A stretch of DNA of 64,000 nt, taken from Perkinsus marinus ATCC 50983 (taxonomy: Eukaryota; Perkinsozoa; Perkinsida; Perkinsidae). Within the stretch, counting starts at the first letter, position 1, and every line of letters starts with the position of its first letter. The stretch lies in assembly GCF_000006405.1 (NCBI RefSeq), contig NW_003210195.1:169176-233175 (forward strand). Reading direction: 5' to 3'. A program made the translations under genes and the position numbers. A model generated the notes under the pieces. It made no database searches and was not told the origin of the DNA. It saw only the letters and a program-made list of their open reading frames with translations. Of the stretch, positions 48,303 to 59,040 are shown in pieces.

Positions 48303-48585
48303 GAAAGGGGTTCTGGGAAAAGGGGCCAGAATGAACTATTGGTCGTGTGTCCCATCACAAGTAGAGCACATCTATTGATAAGATTTGCGTATTGAGTGCC
48401 TCAGTGGGTTGCCAAGAAGATATTACTCTAAATCTATCCTAGCTGAGCATTGTCAGCTTCTATCACTTCGTGTGGTGTTGCTAGTCGGAGCTGTTGGAGT
48501 CTAGGTAAAGAGAGGAAGAGTGAGGCTTCTCAAGAATATTTGGTGCATGTTATGGTTGTGGATTTCCATAGGCCCTCTTTTCCCA

Positions 48586-49819
48586 ATGTGTGGACGCGTA
48601 GCTTGTACCCTTCCACCCCAAAGGATTCAACGCATTGGAAGGGCCAGAAGGATGGTTCGGCACTCGCCAAGTGGAGTAGCCCCAAGACCCAGATATAATG
48701 TCGGGCCGATGAGCCGTCTACCCTGCATGTAAGTCTGTGGGTGTCCTAGGCTCGACAGTGGCTTTACGTGTTAGTTCTCTGGTTATCACATTTACACCAG
48801 ATACACTCGCAGTTCGGGAGAGGCATCCGACGGAAACTCGTCTGGAGAGCGGTGTTTGGAATATATGAGTTGGGGTCTACAGGGGCAAGGCACCCAACAT
48901 CTGTCCACCATCAATGCGAGAATTGAGACGGTTGCGACTTCTCGAATGTAGTTCAGATAGAAATAACCACACTTCCTAAACATTGCACGCAGTTACTCTC
49001 CTCATTTGATACACCGCGAACGTTGTGTACTCATCGTTGATGGGTTCTTCGAGTGGTATACTAAGAAGGATGGAAGCAAAACACCATACTTCATACGATT
49101 CAATAACGATGTTGCTGAGAAACCTTTGCCAAGCGAAGATACAATGGGTGAGATGTGTTCGTTGAATGTACTTCCCTAGTTGCCTTATTCCTCGGAGCAG
49201 ATCTTCCAATTGAGGACGACGCCTGGCCAGTTGAGCAGCAGTTCTGGGAAAGTGCGGGAACTATACGTGAACCTTTGCTCATGGCCTGGTAACCTCTCTT
49301 AATTACTGATGAGCATCATGAACAGCTGTTTGTTAGTCTGTATGCACCTCCTGTGGTGGAAGATGATCCACACAGTTTCACCATTATGACGATGGAGTCG
49401 GCTGGTCCCGTCACTAAAATTCATGACAGGATGCCGGTCCTATTAACTCCCGAGTGTGCAGCGGAATGGATAGGTAACGATCACACACGGGCTCCCTGCT
49501 AGTACTCTATCAGTACTGTTTGTGTTACCTAGATCGATCGAGGGCATCAGACACTGCATTACTGCGCAAGATAGCAGAGGTCGCTCGTGAAACAGCCAAG
49601 CAGAGTGTTACAGCATACGAGGTCCCAACACTGGCCAACAACATACGGAATGATGTTTCGGATTGTCTACTTCCGCTATCAGCATGGAAAAAGAAACAAT
49701 TCGACAATGGGCTAGGTAGATTCTTCAAGAAGGCTGCCAAGAAACAGGAAACCGAGGCTCCTGAACGGCAGCCTGACGATGCGGAAGACCCGCCAGCCAA
49801 GAAGAGAAAGGCTGAATAA
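48586..49819 (+). CDS. HMCES: SRAP/HMCES-type abasic-site DNA-protein crosslinker
   Basis: Protects abasic sites in single-stranded DNA by forming a thiazolidine link with its N-terminal cysteine. ATG 48586 begins MCGRVACTL, exposing Cys2 after Met removal. Phase-matched introns join RPRYNVGPMS (family PSYNVAPT), YMSWGLQ, STINARIETV with catalytic Asn and Glu, RCVLIVDGFFEWYTKKDG, YFIRFN, REPLLMACLY, FTIMTMESAGP and KIHDRMPVLL with the catalytic His. The C-terminal part reads YEVPTLANNIRND (family VNNVRND) and ends in a Lys-rich tail with KKRK at TAA 49817-49819. A segment NGLGRFFKK has the hydrophobic spacing of a PCNA-binding box without the leading Gln. All SRAP catalytic residues are kept. 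Confidence 0.9.
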
Positions 49820-50365
49820 TATCATCGAGTCTTATATGCCAATATGACTAGCACTGATCGTCTTTCTTTGGGATGATCAATAGTATCAAGTTAGTACCAT
49901 TTTTAATTGTTGGGAGATTGAGTTACCAATAGGGACGGTCAATTAGGGATGAATAGCGGATTGTATGTGAAGATCCGCACACGTATCATATCGCATTGAG
50001 CAGTGACGCTATCATGCCAGCAATGTCGTTCCTGATAATGATGATGATGAACACAATTGCTATCGGGTAATTATTGTCAGCGATTCTTTTGGGATTGATG
50101 TTCTGTGTTGATTCATGGGTGAGTTCATTAAAAATCCACTTAATCATACCGGAGGGATGTATGAGCCTCTCGATGGAGCGAACATCAATTGAACATGATA
50201 ACGTATCACTGAGAACGATGATACTGTTACTATCGGCGGTTGGCCTAAGAACTTAAGGTATACGCTCAGCTCCTCGTATTTACCACTCGGACACCAATAC
50301 GATATATCAGAAACTATCGAGCACAGAGCACTATCATGGGTCACCCTGAGGTCCAATAATGAGAC
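49820..50365. other. Convergent intergenic region, nothing recognised
   Basis: About 550 bp between the HMCES stop (+) and the end of a minus-strand gene. No motif or RNA gene seen. Confidence 0.45.
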
Positions 50366-51036
50366 CTAGCCTTCTCCAGCTGTATACGACTGTGATGTAG
50401 CCGCTGATGGAACAACGGACTGTCCAGTTCGCTGAAATCATACCTTGTTGGACTAGTGGTATTTCCCCCTCACCTGCATTCCTGTTGCCTGCACCTTCGC
50501 CGCATATTCCTCTAGTTCACCCTTCTCATATTTGCCTGACCACGTATGATGGAGTTTATTGACCAAGGCGTTGTGGGTGGCTTCCAGTTGGTACGTGTAG
50601 TAGAGATAGGAGAATGATAAAAGGAGACTCAAGCCAAATAATTTACGTGTTGGTCTGATGAGGTACTTCGTGGGAACTGAGGAGAAGGGGCTCAAGTCGT
50701 CTTAATCGGAGGGGCGTCGCGATGCTCATGAGGATGTTGGTGGCAACAGGACATGTGTATATTCCTACCTTTCCTCCGGGAACGGTTAACCATGAAGTAT
50801 AGTGACGTAGTGAGTGTACTGAATGCCACACTTTGCTTGGCTGATACACGGAAGACCTGCCAGCTCGTCCTAACCCTTCTATCTACCCAACCATCTGAGG
50901 TGTTGGGATCGGTGTTCGCTGACGGCTCTCCGGCCGGCTCCATCACTGTACTCCGATCAGGCCCTGTTGGGTGGGCACCATCACTATCCTCTGGTGTGAG
51001 TGGGCTTGGTAGTACATTCATCGTTGATGTTGACAT
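50366..51036 (-). CDS. Small single-pass membrane protein, unknown function
   Basis: Not recognised. ATG 51034-51036 begins a Thr/Ser/Pro-rich N-terminus of about 60 residues, then SWQVFRVSAKQSVAFSTLTT. An intron of about 95 nt (near 50670-50768) joins NRSRRK to PTKYLIRPTRKLFGLSLLLS, a hydrophobic helix with FSYLYYTYQLEATHNALVNK after it. A last 42-nt intron in phase 0 leads to a Ser/Thr tail and TAG at 50366-50368. About 170 residues; helix flanked by basic residues on the N-terminal side. Its stop-proximal neighbour starts only 81 bp upstream. Confidence 0.55.
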
Positions 51037-51117
51037 TATGGAACTCTACGAGCATAAACACACATCTTTACATGATAGAAAGTCTAACTCATTGGTGAAC
51101 ATTGAAAAAAGAGTCTA

Positions 51118-52197
51118 TTACTCGTGAGAGAACATGTGCTTGATAGGTACAGTAGCCTTATCAAGTGATGAGGTGATGTCATACACGAGTCCCTTCATCT
51201 TCATCATATCCATCCTGAACTGACGAATAGGAGTACTCGCCTCACACCCTTCTACTGTTGAATTATCACTACTGTGTAGCGGATGGTTGCGACTATCATC
51301 TGCCATCAGCTGCGAGACCTCATTCCTCAACCTCGCATTGAACCGTCTCAGCTCATCTCGTCGGTTTCCCACAGACGGTGCCCTTCGAGCTGCGAGTATG
51401 TGATCGGCGGATTCATCCCCTTTACTCTCGACTCCCCATGAATCGACGCTTACATTCGGAGATTCAGTAGCCCCTCCGATTCCTGCTCGATGGTAGCACT
51501 CGTTCGGCCTGGGTACATCTTCGATAACCACAGACGCTGGATCTATTAGGTCGAGGTCTTCTAAAGAGCTACTACTCGATGATGATGCCGACCTTCGACT
51601 CGGATGCATTTGATGAATGATAACTGGATCATTATTGGCCACTTGGGTTGCGCTGCTCAGGGTACTCTCCTGGACGGATCTCACAACCTCAGATTCATCA
51701 GAAGGTATACTAGAGTTGGGAACGTGTATTGAGGGCGTCGAAGGGCGATGTCCACCCTCATCAGTGGTTCCCTCATACACCTCATCCCTCCCATTATGCG
51801 TGTATCCTACACTGTAGTCCCCATGCTTGCTGCAGGCCCTGTGAGTAGATGCAGTGCAATGATCGGTATGTACCAGAGACTCCCCCCTGCCTTGGTGGAG
51901 CATTGTCAACCAACTATACCCTACACCCAACAGGATATCATCCAATTCCCCGGCTCTCCCTTCTAGTGCATCAATACCATCATCATTATAGACAGAGTAT
52001 GACCGGTATCCCCTCTCCATAGTACCCTCTCCTCTTCCTGTAGTGCCTAGGTAGGTCAAACTCCTGATCAATTCCTCCTGTTGGGAGTGTAAATGTTGCA
52101 AGGCTGCTATATGGTGAGTTGATATAGGGTAGTGATGATGATAATGGTCGACGTCGGAATGGGGATCGCTTCCCGTTCCGGAGGCATTACAACTCAT
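51118..52197 (-). CDS. Hypothetical disordered protein, intronless
   Basis: Single uninterrupted frame of 359 codons from ATG 52197 to TGA 51118, unusual here because nearly all neighbours are split. Composition is Ser, Asp, Glu and His-rich with a run of eight Ser ([15 protein letters not shown]). Short helical segments appear at the N-terminus (AALQHLHSQQEELIRSLTYL) and C-terminus (ELRRFNARLRNEVSQLM; MDMMKMKGLVYDITSSLDKA). No known domain; likely a scaffold with end helices. Confidence 0.6.
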   Translation of the reverse strand: MSCNASGTGSDPHSDVDHYHHHYPISTHHIAALQHLHSQQEELIRSLTYLGTTGRGEGTMERGYRSYSVYNDDGIDALEGRAGELDDILLGVGYSWLTMLHQGRGESLVHTDHCTASTHRACSKHGDYSVGYTHNGRDEVYEGTTDEGGHRPSTPSIHVPNSSIPSDESEVVRSVQESTLSSATQVANNDPVIIHQMHPSRRSASSSSSSSLEDLDLIDPASVVIEDVPRPNECYHRAGIGGATESPNVSVDSWGVESKGDESADHILAARRAPSVGNRRDELRRFNARLRNEVSQLMADDSRNHPLHSSDNSTVEGCEASTPIRQFRMDMMKMKGLVYDITSSLDKATVPIKHMFSHE

Positions 52198-52391
52198 TCA
52201 TAGAGCAATGACAAAAGAAGTTCGACTTGAAGTGAAAAGAGAGCGCGAAGGCTACTACGTGACAGTGCTCAAGTGCTTATGCCTCTCGTGGAGTTAACTG
52301 CAACACTAGTTACTACAATAGAAACAACGTTGGAAGGTAGGGACTAACGATAGCAGCTGTAGAGACGTATACCAAGTTGAAGTACCAGTCA

Positions 52392-53329
52392 CTACTGGGC
52401 AACATCAGTCTTATCCTCCTTGTGTTGACGCCGCCGATCCTTCTTAGCTTGGAATTTAGCCTTCTTGGCGGCTATCTCATCCTCATTGAGGGCACGCTTC
52501 TTATTGGCAGCTCGTCTCTCCTTCATCTTCAGTCTACGTTTCATTTTACGACTGCTGGTCGTAACTGCTGGAATATAGAGTAATCTAGTAACCTAGATGT
52601 TGTAGAGATATGCCCACCATCTGAGGAGGGCGCTCCCTCATCTGTTAATGCCTTATAAGCCGCAGCGGTGACGACGTCATCGGAGGGAGCAGCCTCGTCA
52701 GCCTGCTCATCTTGCCCTAAATCAAACCAGAGGATGATAGTGTGAGTAGAAAAGATACGTATTGTAATAGACATACCTGCTCCTTTGGCGTCGCACTCAT
52801 CCCCCTGTTGTTGTTGTCGGTGTAGACGCTTCAAGTGGGCCTTGCTGGCTTTATGCTTTTCGAGATCACCCTGGCTGAGCAGGAGTTTCTCAGGGCACAG
52901 TTGACAGCAGAATTGTTCAGCGTAGGTATTAGTCTTAGGTGCAGACTTCTCCTCGTTCTCTTCCTCCTCATCATCATCACCTATAGAAGATCATAAGGTA
53001 TACAGTAGAGATCAAGGAGCCTCGCCGCAATACACCCCTAATGCCCATATTCCAATACCTATCTCATCCTCTTGGTCCAACTCCTCTTCTTCCTCATCAG
53101 AAGAGCTGCTGCAGGATGTATCACCCTCGACAATAGCTGATAGGGGCATCATAGCGCGCTGACATATACAAGGTGAATACATCGACCCTCACTCCGAAGA
53201 GACTACCTGTAGCCTCCGTCTCTGCTTATCCGTGAGCTCATCCCCATCACTGTCACTATCCGATGCATCACTATCCTCGTTGAACTGGGCGCGGCTTATT
53301 TTATCGATACCGAGGACTCGTTTAAACAT
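52392..53329 (-). CDS. C2H2 zinc-finger protein, possibly ribosome biogenesis
   Basis: ATG 53327-53329 begins MFKRVLGIDKISRAQFNE, followed by an acidic Ser/Asp tract. After further acidic exons comes one classic finger, FCCQLCPEKLLLSQGDLEKH with its second His in KASKAH. A basic/Gln segment, an acidic exon (DEQADEAAPSDDVV) and a highly basic C-terminal exon (MKRRLKMKERRAANKKRAL; KKAKFQAKKDRRRQ) follow, with TAG at 52392-52394. A single U1-like finger between acidic and basic regions is typical of nucleolar assembly factors such as ZNF593/Bud20-type proteins, but no diagnostic motif ties it to one. Introns are 40-90 nt. Confidence 0.62.
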
Positions 53330-54612
53330 GAGAGTGGGGGAGAAGGAGAAAACTGACAAGCTGAGAAAACTCCTCAAAAACTCCATGCAATATCATATAT
53401 CCGTTACCAACAGTTACACTCAAGCATCTCTCATAACCGCAACGATAACCACCGATGGGAGGAAACCAAATCAGCATCACAAACATGGATACGATAACCA
53501 TACCAACTCATCGGGTCCAAGTCCAGGCTGATCTACCACTCGTTTCGAACCGTGCCCATCATTACTCTGTACTATATCATCATCATCCTTCACACACCAG
53601 CCATTACCCTTCTTCTCTTTAGAATCCCTCAATGTCATAGCACGAACCCGACTTATCCGCTGTCATCATTCTCCAAAGTCTCTCCGAGGCTGACCTACCC
53701 GTATGGGCTATAACATGTAAAAGCACTAGTTGTAGCTACAAATGTCGCAACAAATATCGGTACCCAATGGAAAAGGCTCCCACCCTAGAGTTGCGAAGGA
53801 CCAAGAGTGGCCTTGGCGACACATGACCATATGGTTATGCCATAGATTGTGGTAGCTCGACCAGCATCTCGAGCAATTCATCGTCCCAATCTCTATGCAG
53901 AAGATCTAATGTCCGTGACACCTACTCGGCGACATACCGATGTCGCCGAGCAAATGGCCACCATTGGAGGTCACCTTATGGAGTGTCCTACAATGGCCCT
54001 ATAACTTGCCCCAAAAGAGCACTTCACTGTTACCTAGGAGGCAGAGGAGCGTTGTTCTAGAGAGCGAATGGTAATCTAACAAATTCCTTAAAGGACTTTG
54101 AGGATCTCACGTATGATCCTCAAAGAAGGAGGCCGAGGAGCTGCATCTTATAACACTTAAGATAAGCTGCTACGTAAAAAGCGTTAGGCTGGCCGGATTC
54201 AGCTCACCCTTGGCTTACGAGGCCGAAACAGGGAGTTTCGGCATCAATTTTTGGACCTTCCGACTGTCAGCACGAGATATCAACCACAACGATAGTTCGC
54301 AAATAGACCGAGAAACTGCGCTCTCCAGGGATAGATCCTGCGACCTTCTGACTGTCAGCACGACATATTAACCGCCACACCAATTCACCAAACCCTGCGA
54401 ACCGCCGCTAGTCCAGCTCAATATGAATTTTTTTCGCTCCCAGACAACGGCGCCTCTACCATGCTCCGTGACTTCGCCTCACTTTTTATCGGTCGTGATA
54501 ATGAGTGGTGCCCTGGTGGTGTGATAGGTGGCCTGTGTTTTTGCCCTGCAGTTCTGCTAACCTTCTAGTTTAGTTCTTACCACCAGCAATTGTATCATAG
54601 TTTTTACTGTGT
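53330..54612. other. Divergent intergenic region with several hairpins
   Basis: Upstream of both the zinc-finger gene (-) and MetAP (+). No coding motif. Perfect hairpins lie at 53925-53950 (11-bp arms, 4-nt loop), 54096-54125 (11-bp arms, 8-nt loop) and 54222-54242 (8-bp arms, 5-nt loop). Two related tRNA-like segments follow (separate entry). Confidence 0.6.
54250..54405 (-). repeat. Pair of tRNA-like degenerate repeats
   Basis: On the minus strand two copies about 90 bp apart share GTCGTGCTGACAGTC-like and GAAGGTC words. The upstream copy (about 54320-54405) continues with GCAGGATCTATCCCTG, close to a T-arm, and has a GGCGGTTAATATG D-arm-like start. Neither folds into a full cloverleaf: the acceptor stems do not pair. 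Likely tRNA relics or a tRNA-derived short repeat. Confidence 0.35.
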
Positions 54613-56059
54613 ATGTTATCTCTGTCGCTAGCAAGTTTCAACTGCATAGAAGGTACGGCAGCAGCAGTAACAGCAGCTGGTAGAAGTGCTGCTGCTTCTC
54701 GTGGTGTCCTACACCGACCGTACCAGCGAACTTTAGTAGAAGGTAAATACCATGTACTACCTGTAAAGGAAATACCTCCTCATATTATAAGACCAAGACA
54801 TGGTAAAACGAGTTCTATGCTCTCGTGATGTTGACTTGTTGTGGTAGGTATACGGGCTGATGGAACAGTCCCTCCTGCCATGCCACCTTCGGAGAGCTAT
54901 ACGTGGCCTCGGTTTGAGATAAAAACTCCCGAGGTTATAGACCGCATTCGCCGAGCTGCTCTATTAGCTGGTAAAGCTTTAGATGTTGCTTTGAATGCTG
55001 CAAACCCAGGAACTACGACAACTGAGATAGATGACCTGGTCATTGAGTGAGTAGGGCTCCTCTATACACGCGATGATGGCAAGCAATCTCCTATATCGTC
55101 TTGATCTGGTACTGTTCAGTTTCCTCGTTTCCGAAGGAGCTTATCCATCTGGTATCAACTACATGGGTTTCCCCAGAGCAGTGTGTATGTCTGTGAATGA
55201 ATGCGTGGTAATGGCATCTACGTCATCATAGCCACTATCATCTCTGTTCTCGCCCTATGAACCCCCTTCTAATTCCTTGTGTACCTATCTTAGGTCCATG
55301 GTATACCTGATACCCGACCCCTACAAGCAGGGGATATAGTGAACATGGATGTTACCTGTTATCTAGATGGAGTGTATGGTGATACATCAGATATGGCTAT
55401 TGTTGGTGGTGAGGTGGATACTCAGGGAAGGAAACTTGTAATAAGCGTGTGTCGCGGCTAGTAATGATAATATTTGATTTAAGGTTAATGCAAGCCACCG
55501 AGCTTTAGAAGCAGCTATTAAGGCTTGTAAGCCTGGTCAGCCCTTCAACGCTATAGCAAAGGCGGTAACGGCATCTGTGGTTCATCAGTCTAATGAATGA
55601 TGTTTGCATTCACAGTCATCTTAGGTTGTCCAGGTGGCCCGTGAAGAAGGTTTTACTGTGAACCCTCAGTTTTGTGGCCACTTCATCGGCACTGAGATGC
55701 ACTTACTACCTAACATACTGCATACACCAGAGCATGGTACGGTTATAATGTGGGCTGGGACCCTGTGAGCTGGTGATGTGTTAAGTGTCATGTTAGGTGA
55801 TATGGATGAGATCATGCAACCTGGGCAGGTGTTTACTATAGAGCCTGTCCTTTGCGAAGGAGTGGGATGGAGTAGACAATGGAATGATGGATGGACGTAA
55901 GCTAGTTAGTGATAGATGCTTGCACGGCATGTATACGTATACAGTTACGTAACCGTTGATAACGGTAGGGCGGCACAGTGTGAGCACATGGTCAACATCA
56001 CTACCGATGGAGTTGAGATCCTAACTAAACGTCCTGGTGCTGTAGGCTGTGGCCAATAA
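54613..56059 (+). CDS. Methionine aminopeptidase type I, mitochondrial form (MAP1D-like)
   Basis: Removes the initiator Met; binuclear metal enzyme. ATG 54613 starts an Ala/Ser/Arg-rich presequence ([20 protein letters not shown]). The catalytic domain follows across short introns: [59 protein letters not shown] with YGDTSD (two metal-binding Asp), [11 protein letters not shown] (His), [10 protein letters not shown] (Glu) and AQCEHMV (Glu). It ends [13 protein letters not shown] with TAA 56057-56059. All five metal ligands are present. A presequence plus the short type I domain without the N-terminal zinc fingers fits the mitochondrial/plastid MAP1D class. Confidence 0.92.
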
Positions 56060-56277
56060 GCTATGGTCTCGAGCATCGTTATGAAGATGCTGTTGTTCAT
56101 TACGAGAACTGTCCCTCGAGGTGTCACGCCGTTGCTGTGGGTTTCCGCTAATTGAGAGTCTCAGCGAGTTGGGTTATTTAATACTTGAGAAATGTACCCG
56201 ACCGGGCTGGATATAAGAAGGGTGTGGTTCTTCATCCGCATCCTCCTCGTTGTATTGTCTTCATCCATATTATTATA

Positions 56278-57303
56278 ATGGCTACGGCAATGCCTGGTGA
56301 CTTTGTTGGCGCTGCTCTGCAGGTATGTGGATAATCATAATAACTCTCGAGGTTTAACTGGGGTCTCTCACTTAGCCTTGGGGTAGCACCATCGTACCAT
56401 CTATGGATCGAGCAATACCCCCACATCTCCCACCTCCCCCAGTCCCCCCTCCGTCAGCATTTCCACCTCGTACATCGATTCGCGTCGAGAATATGAATAT
56501 CATCAATGACTATGCAGTGTAGGGCTCTCTTACCGAAGTGCACTCATCATGCGCGTCATCTATTTAATCTATCCTTACATTAATGCTATATGTAATAGGC
56601 TCTCACCACCTGGCAGGACAAGTCGGAGGCCTCCCATGAGGTCTGACAACATCAGTGTGGATCAATCAGTTTTATCCATGCAGAGACCACAATTAGCTTC
56701 TCCCTTGGAGAGTAGGGTATTTGGATATGCTTAGACTATTGTATTCCATGATTCGCATCCATGTTAGATCCTGAGCCGTCCGGTCCACTGCTGCAATCCC
56801 CCAGACAGCAACAGCAACAGCAGCAAATGGCGGGGGCGGCGGCAACATCTCGTCTCCTTACCACTGTGAGACCTCTGCTCACACTATCTTTGACTTCGAT
56901 CAAAACCTCGTGCTCAGGAGGATCGGTCAATCGAGGATGGTGTTTCGAGTGGTATGTGTGCCGAATGCCGAGCTAATGGTGTTCCACCTGGCTTTTGTAT
57001 GCATGACAGCGCTCCAATACCAGTGGATCATCCCAAGACTAGTCAACAGCAACAAAAAGAACTACGAGTTATCTCATCCCGTGATGGATCTAGCCATCCT
57101 AGAGTCGGGTCTGCACATACAAGATATCGTCCGTTAAGGTATACTACTTGTTCTCACTCCAATCAAGCATTCATGTCAGGCTCCGGGCATTCCTTGGAGC
57201 ACAACGGGCCGAGTTAGAGAGGTATCTGGGGAACCCTGAACTTGTTGAGAAATCGTTCCAATTCGTCAACTCTATGAGGATCAATGGTCCACCAGAGCTA
57301 TAA
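56278..57303 (+). CDS. Hypothetical Pro/Gln-rich protein with a CxxC segment
   Basis: Not recognised. ATG 56278 begins MATAMPGDFVGAALQ; an intron leads to a proline-rich exon (HLPPPPVPPPSAFPP). Further exons give RTSRRPPMRSDNISVDQ, a Gln run ([12 protein letters not shown]) and CAECRANGVPPGFCMHD, a small cysteine-bearing motif near 56955. The last exon, entered through a 40-nt intron, is helical (RAELERYLGNPELVEKSFQF) and ends at TAA 57301-57303. No known domain; the mix suggests an RNA- or scaffold-associated protein. Confidence 0.5.
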
Positions 57304-57785
57304 GCAGATGGCGGGATGAACTGATATACGAAGCTGTTGATAACTCAAGAATCGGCTTGAGTCGGTCGTTGTTCTTGGAATCGGTGCTTGTGTCCTCTCT
57401 TCCTCTCTCCTCATCTCGGCTCTATTCTCATTTTGATAGTCACCTCTCGTTGCGTCCTTATACGGACATTCCTCTGCCACTGGTTCTGCTGATGCTGCTC
57501 AATCCAATGCGACATCCACAGTGTAGTAGTTGATGATAATGATGTTCCTCTTATCATTATTATGATCATCATCATTGTCGCCGCAATAAACAGAGTATCA
57601 TGCCATTCGGCCGCTTATTTTTTGCCCCTCTGACTGCAACATGTTATGGACGTGAATAAAAGATAGTAGTACTGATGCCCCTCCATGTTGGGTGAGTGAT
57701 TGTAAGCATCCCTTTTATGTGTGGCTAGTTGAGTTTGTAGTGGGCGATATATATTCCCTGTAGTCTCGCGACTATCGATTCCCTG

Positions 57786-58960
57786 ATGATACCTCCAAAT
57801 GATAGAGAAGAAGATGCCACCAGCGGCACTACTCCCGGCTCTGCAGATGTTGCTGACCCTACGCTGGTCATTTCTGATACGAGCAACGGTGGCGTAGATG
57901 CAGTCCCGAATCCGCAGTTGTTGATAGATGCTCAGAGGTGTTAACGATGAGATCATTGTATGTTGTAGAGGAGTTCCTAGCAGGATGCAGAATGAAAGAC
58001 CTAGGGCTCAGACGATCGGTGAGGGAGGCAAGGAGCATTTGGCCGTTATCGAAAGGCTCCGTGAAAGGTAGGTTACTCGATAACTTATAAATCATAAGAG
58101 CTTTTAGAGGAAGTCAATGAGCTAGTTTATGTTAGACGAGCAAGCATAGGCCAGAGCATTCTGCTCCCCAGCGAGACTGAAGCAGGGAGTCTACGTGGAG
58201 ATAGACGAAGGCGGAAGAGTTGGGCAGTGCCACTTAGAACTAGCATTCGCTTGAGTAGGACCTGGCAGCTGATGACTGGAGCCGTTGAGTAAAGCGGCTT
58301 ATATCACAGAGTTTTATTATTATAGATAGCGATGGAAAGAGCGAGGACGAGATGATGGGTGAAGTTCTTGGTCTTGATGGGAGCGGACAGGAAAGAGATG
58401 ACCATTCGGGAATAGAGTAGGGTCCAGCTCTACAGCATTGAGTTGAACCAAGACACACGTCATGATTATGTATATCAGGGACGAGGATTGTTGTTCAACT
58501 CATAGCTTCACTGAAGACGATGGCTACGAAGAAGAGGAGGAGGAAGCTCCTCTACCAGCTGGTCAGCGGCGTGTTAGTGCAGCGTCTTTGGGTGAGTTGG
58601 CTCCCATCGGCTCTCACCGGCTCTTATGCTGTCTCTACTCCAGACTCTGACGAAATAGCGGTAACATCTCATCAGGATGGCAGAGGTGCTCGACGGGTTC
58701 AACTGGTAGATCTACGGAAGAGCATACGAGCCCTCGGGAACTACGCACAGGCTACCCGCTTCCTTGCATCCAAGGTGACTTCAGTCATTACTTAGTAACC
58801 TCCACATTATAATGCTGTCTTTTCTCAGACTAGATTCAGACTATCTGAGCTTCCCGAATCTTATAAATTAGCCGAGAAAATAGACAGGGTTCTGAGGATA
58901 AAGACATCAATACTATCTGCAGCATGGCATGTGATCATATGCAACCATGTCTTTGCATAA
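57786..58960 (+). CDS. Hypothetical acidic protein, multi-exon
   Basis: Not recognised. ATG 57786 opens MIPPNDREEDATSG, with short introns then joining a helical, charged part (GGKEHLAVIERLRE; LLEEVNELVYVRRASIGQS), an RS-like basic stretch, an acidic exon (DGYEEEEEEAPLPAG) and a helical exon VQLVDLRKSIRALGNYAQATR. A final segment FRLSELPESYKLAEKIDRV ends at TAA 58958-58960. The reading may continue into the LRR gene downstream through another intron, so the 3' end is uncertain. Confidence 0.4.
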
Positions 58961-59040
58961 CTCCTATCTCAGTATTGGATCCGTATCTCGAGGTCACCTT
59001 GGGGTATATTCATGTTATATAGAGTCCCTCTTCTCCTACA

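Noticed and set aside
48520-48732. Helicase motif VI-like string QRIGRAR
   Set aside because: The same exon starts MCGR and continues into RPRYNVGP and NARIE, the SRAP signature; no other helicase motif is nearby.
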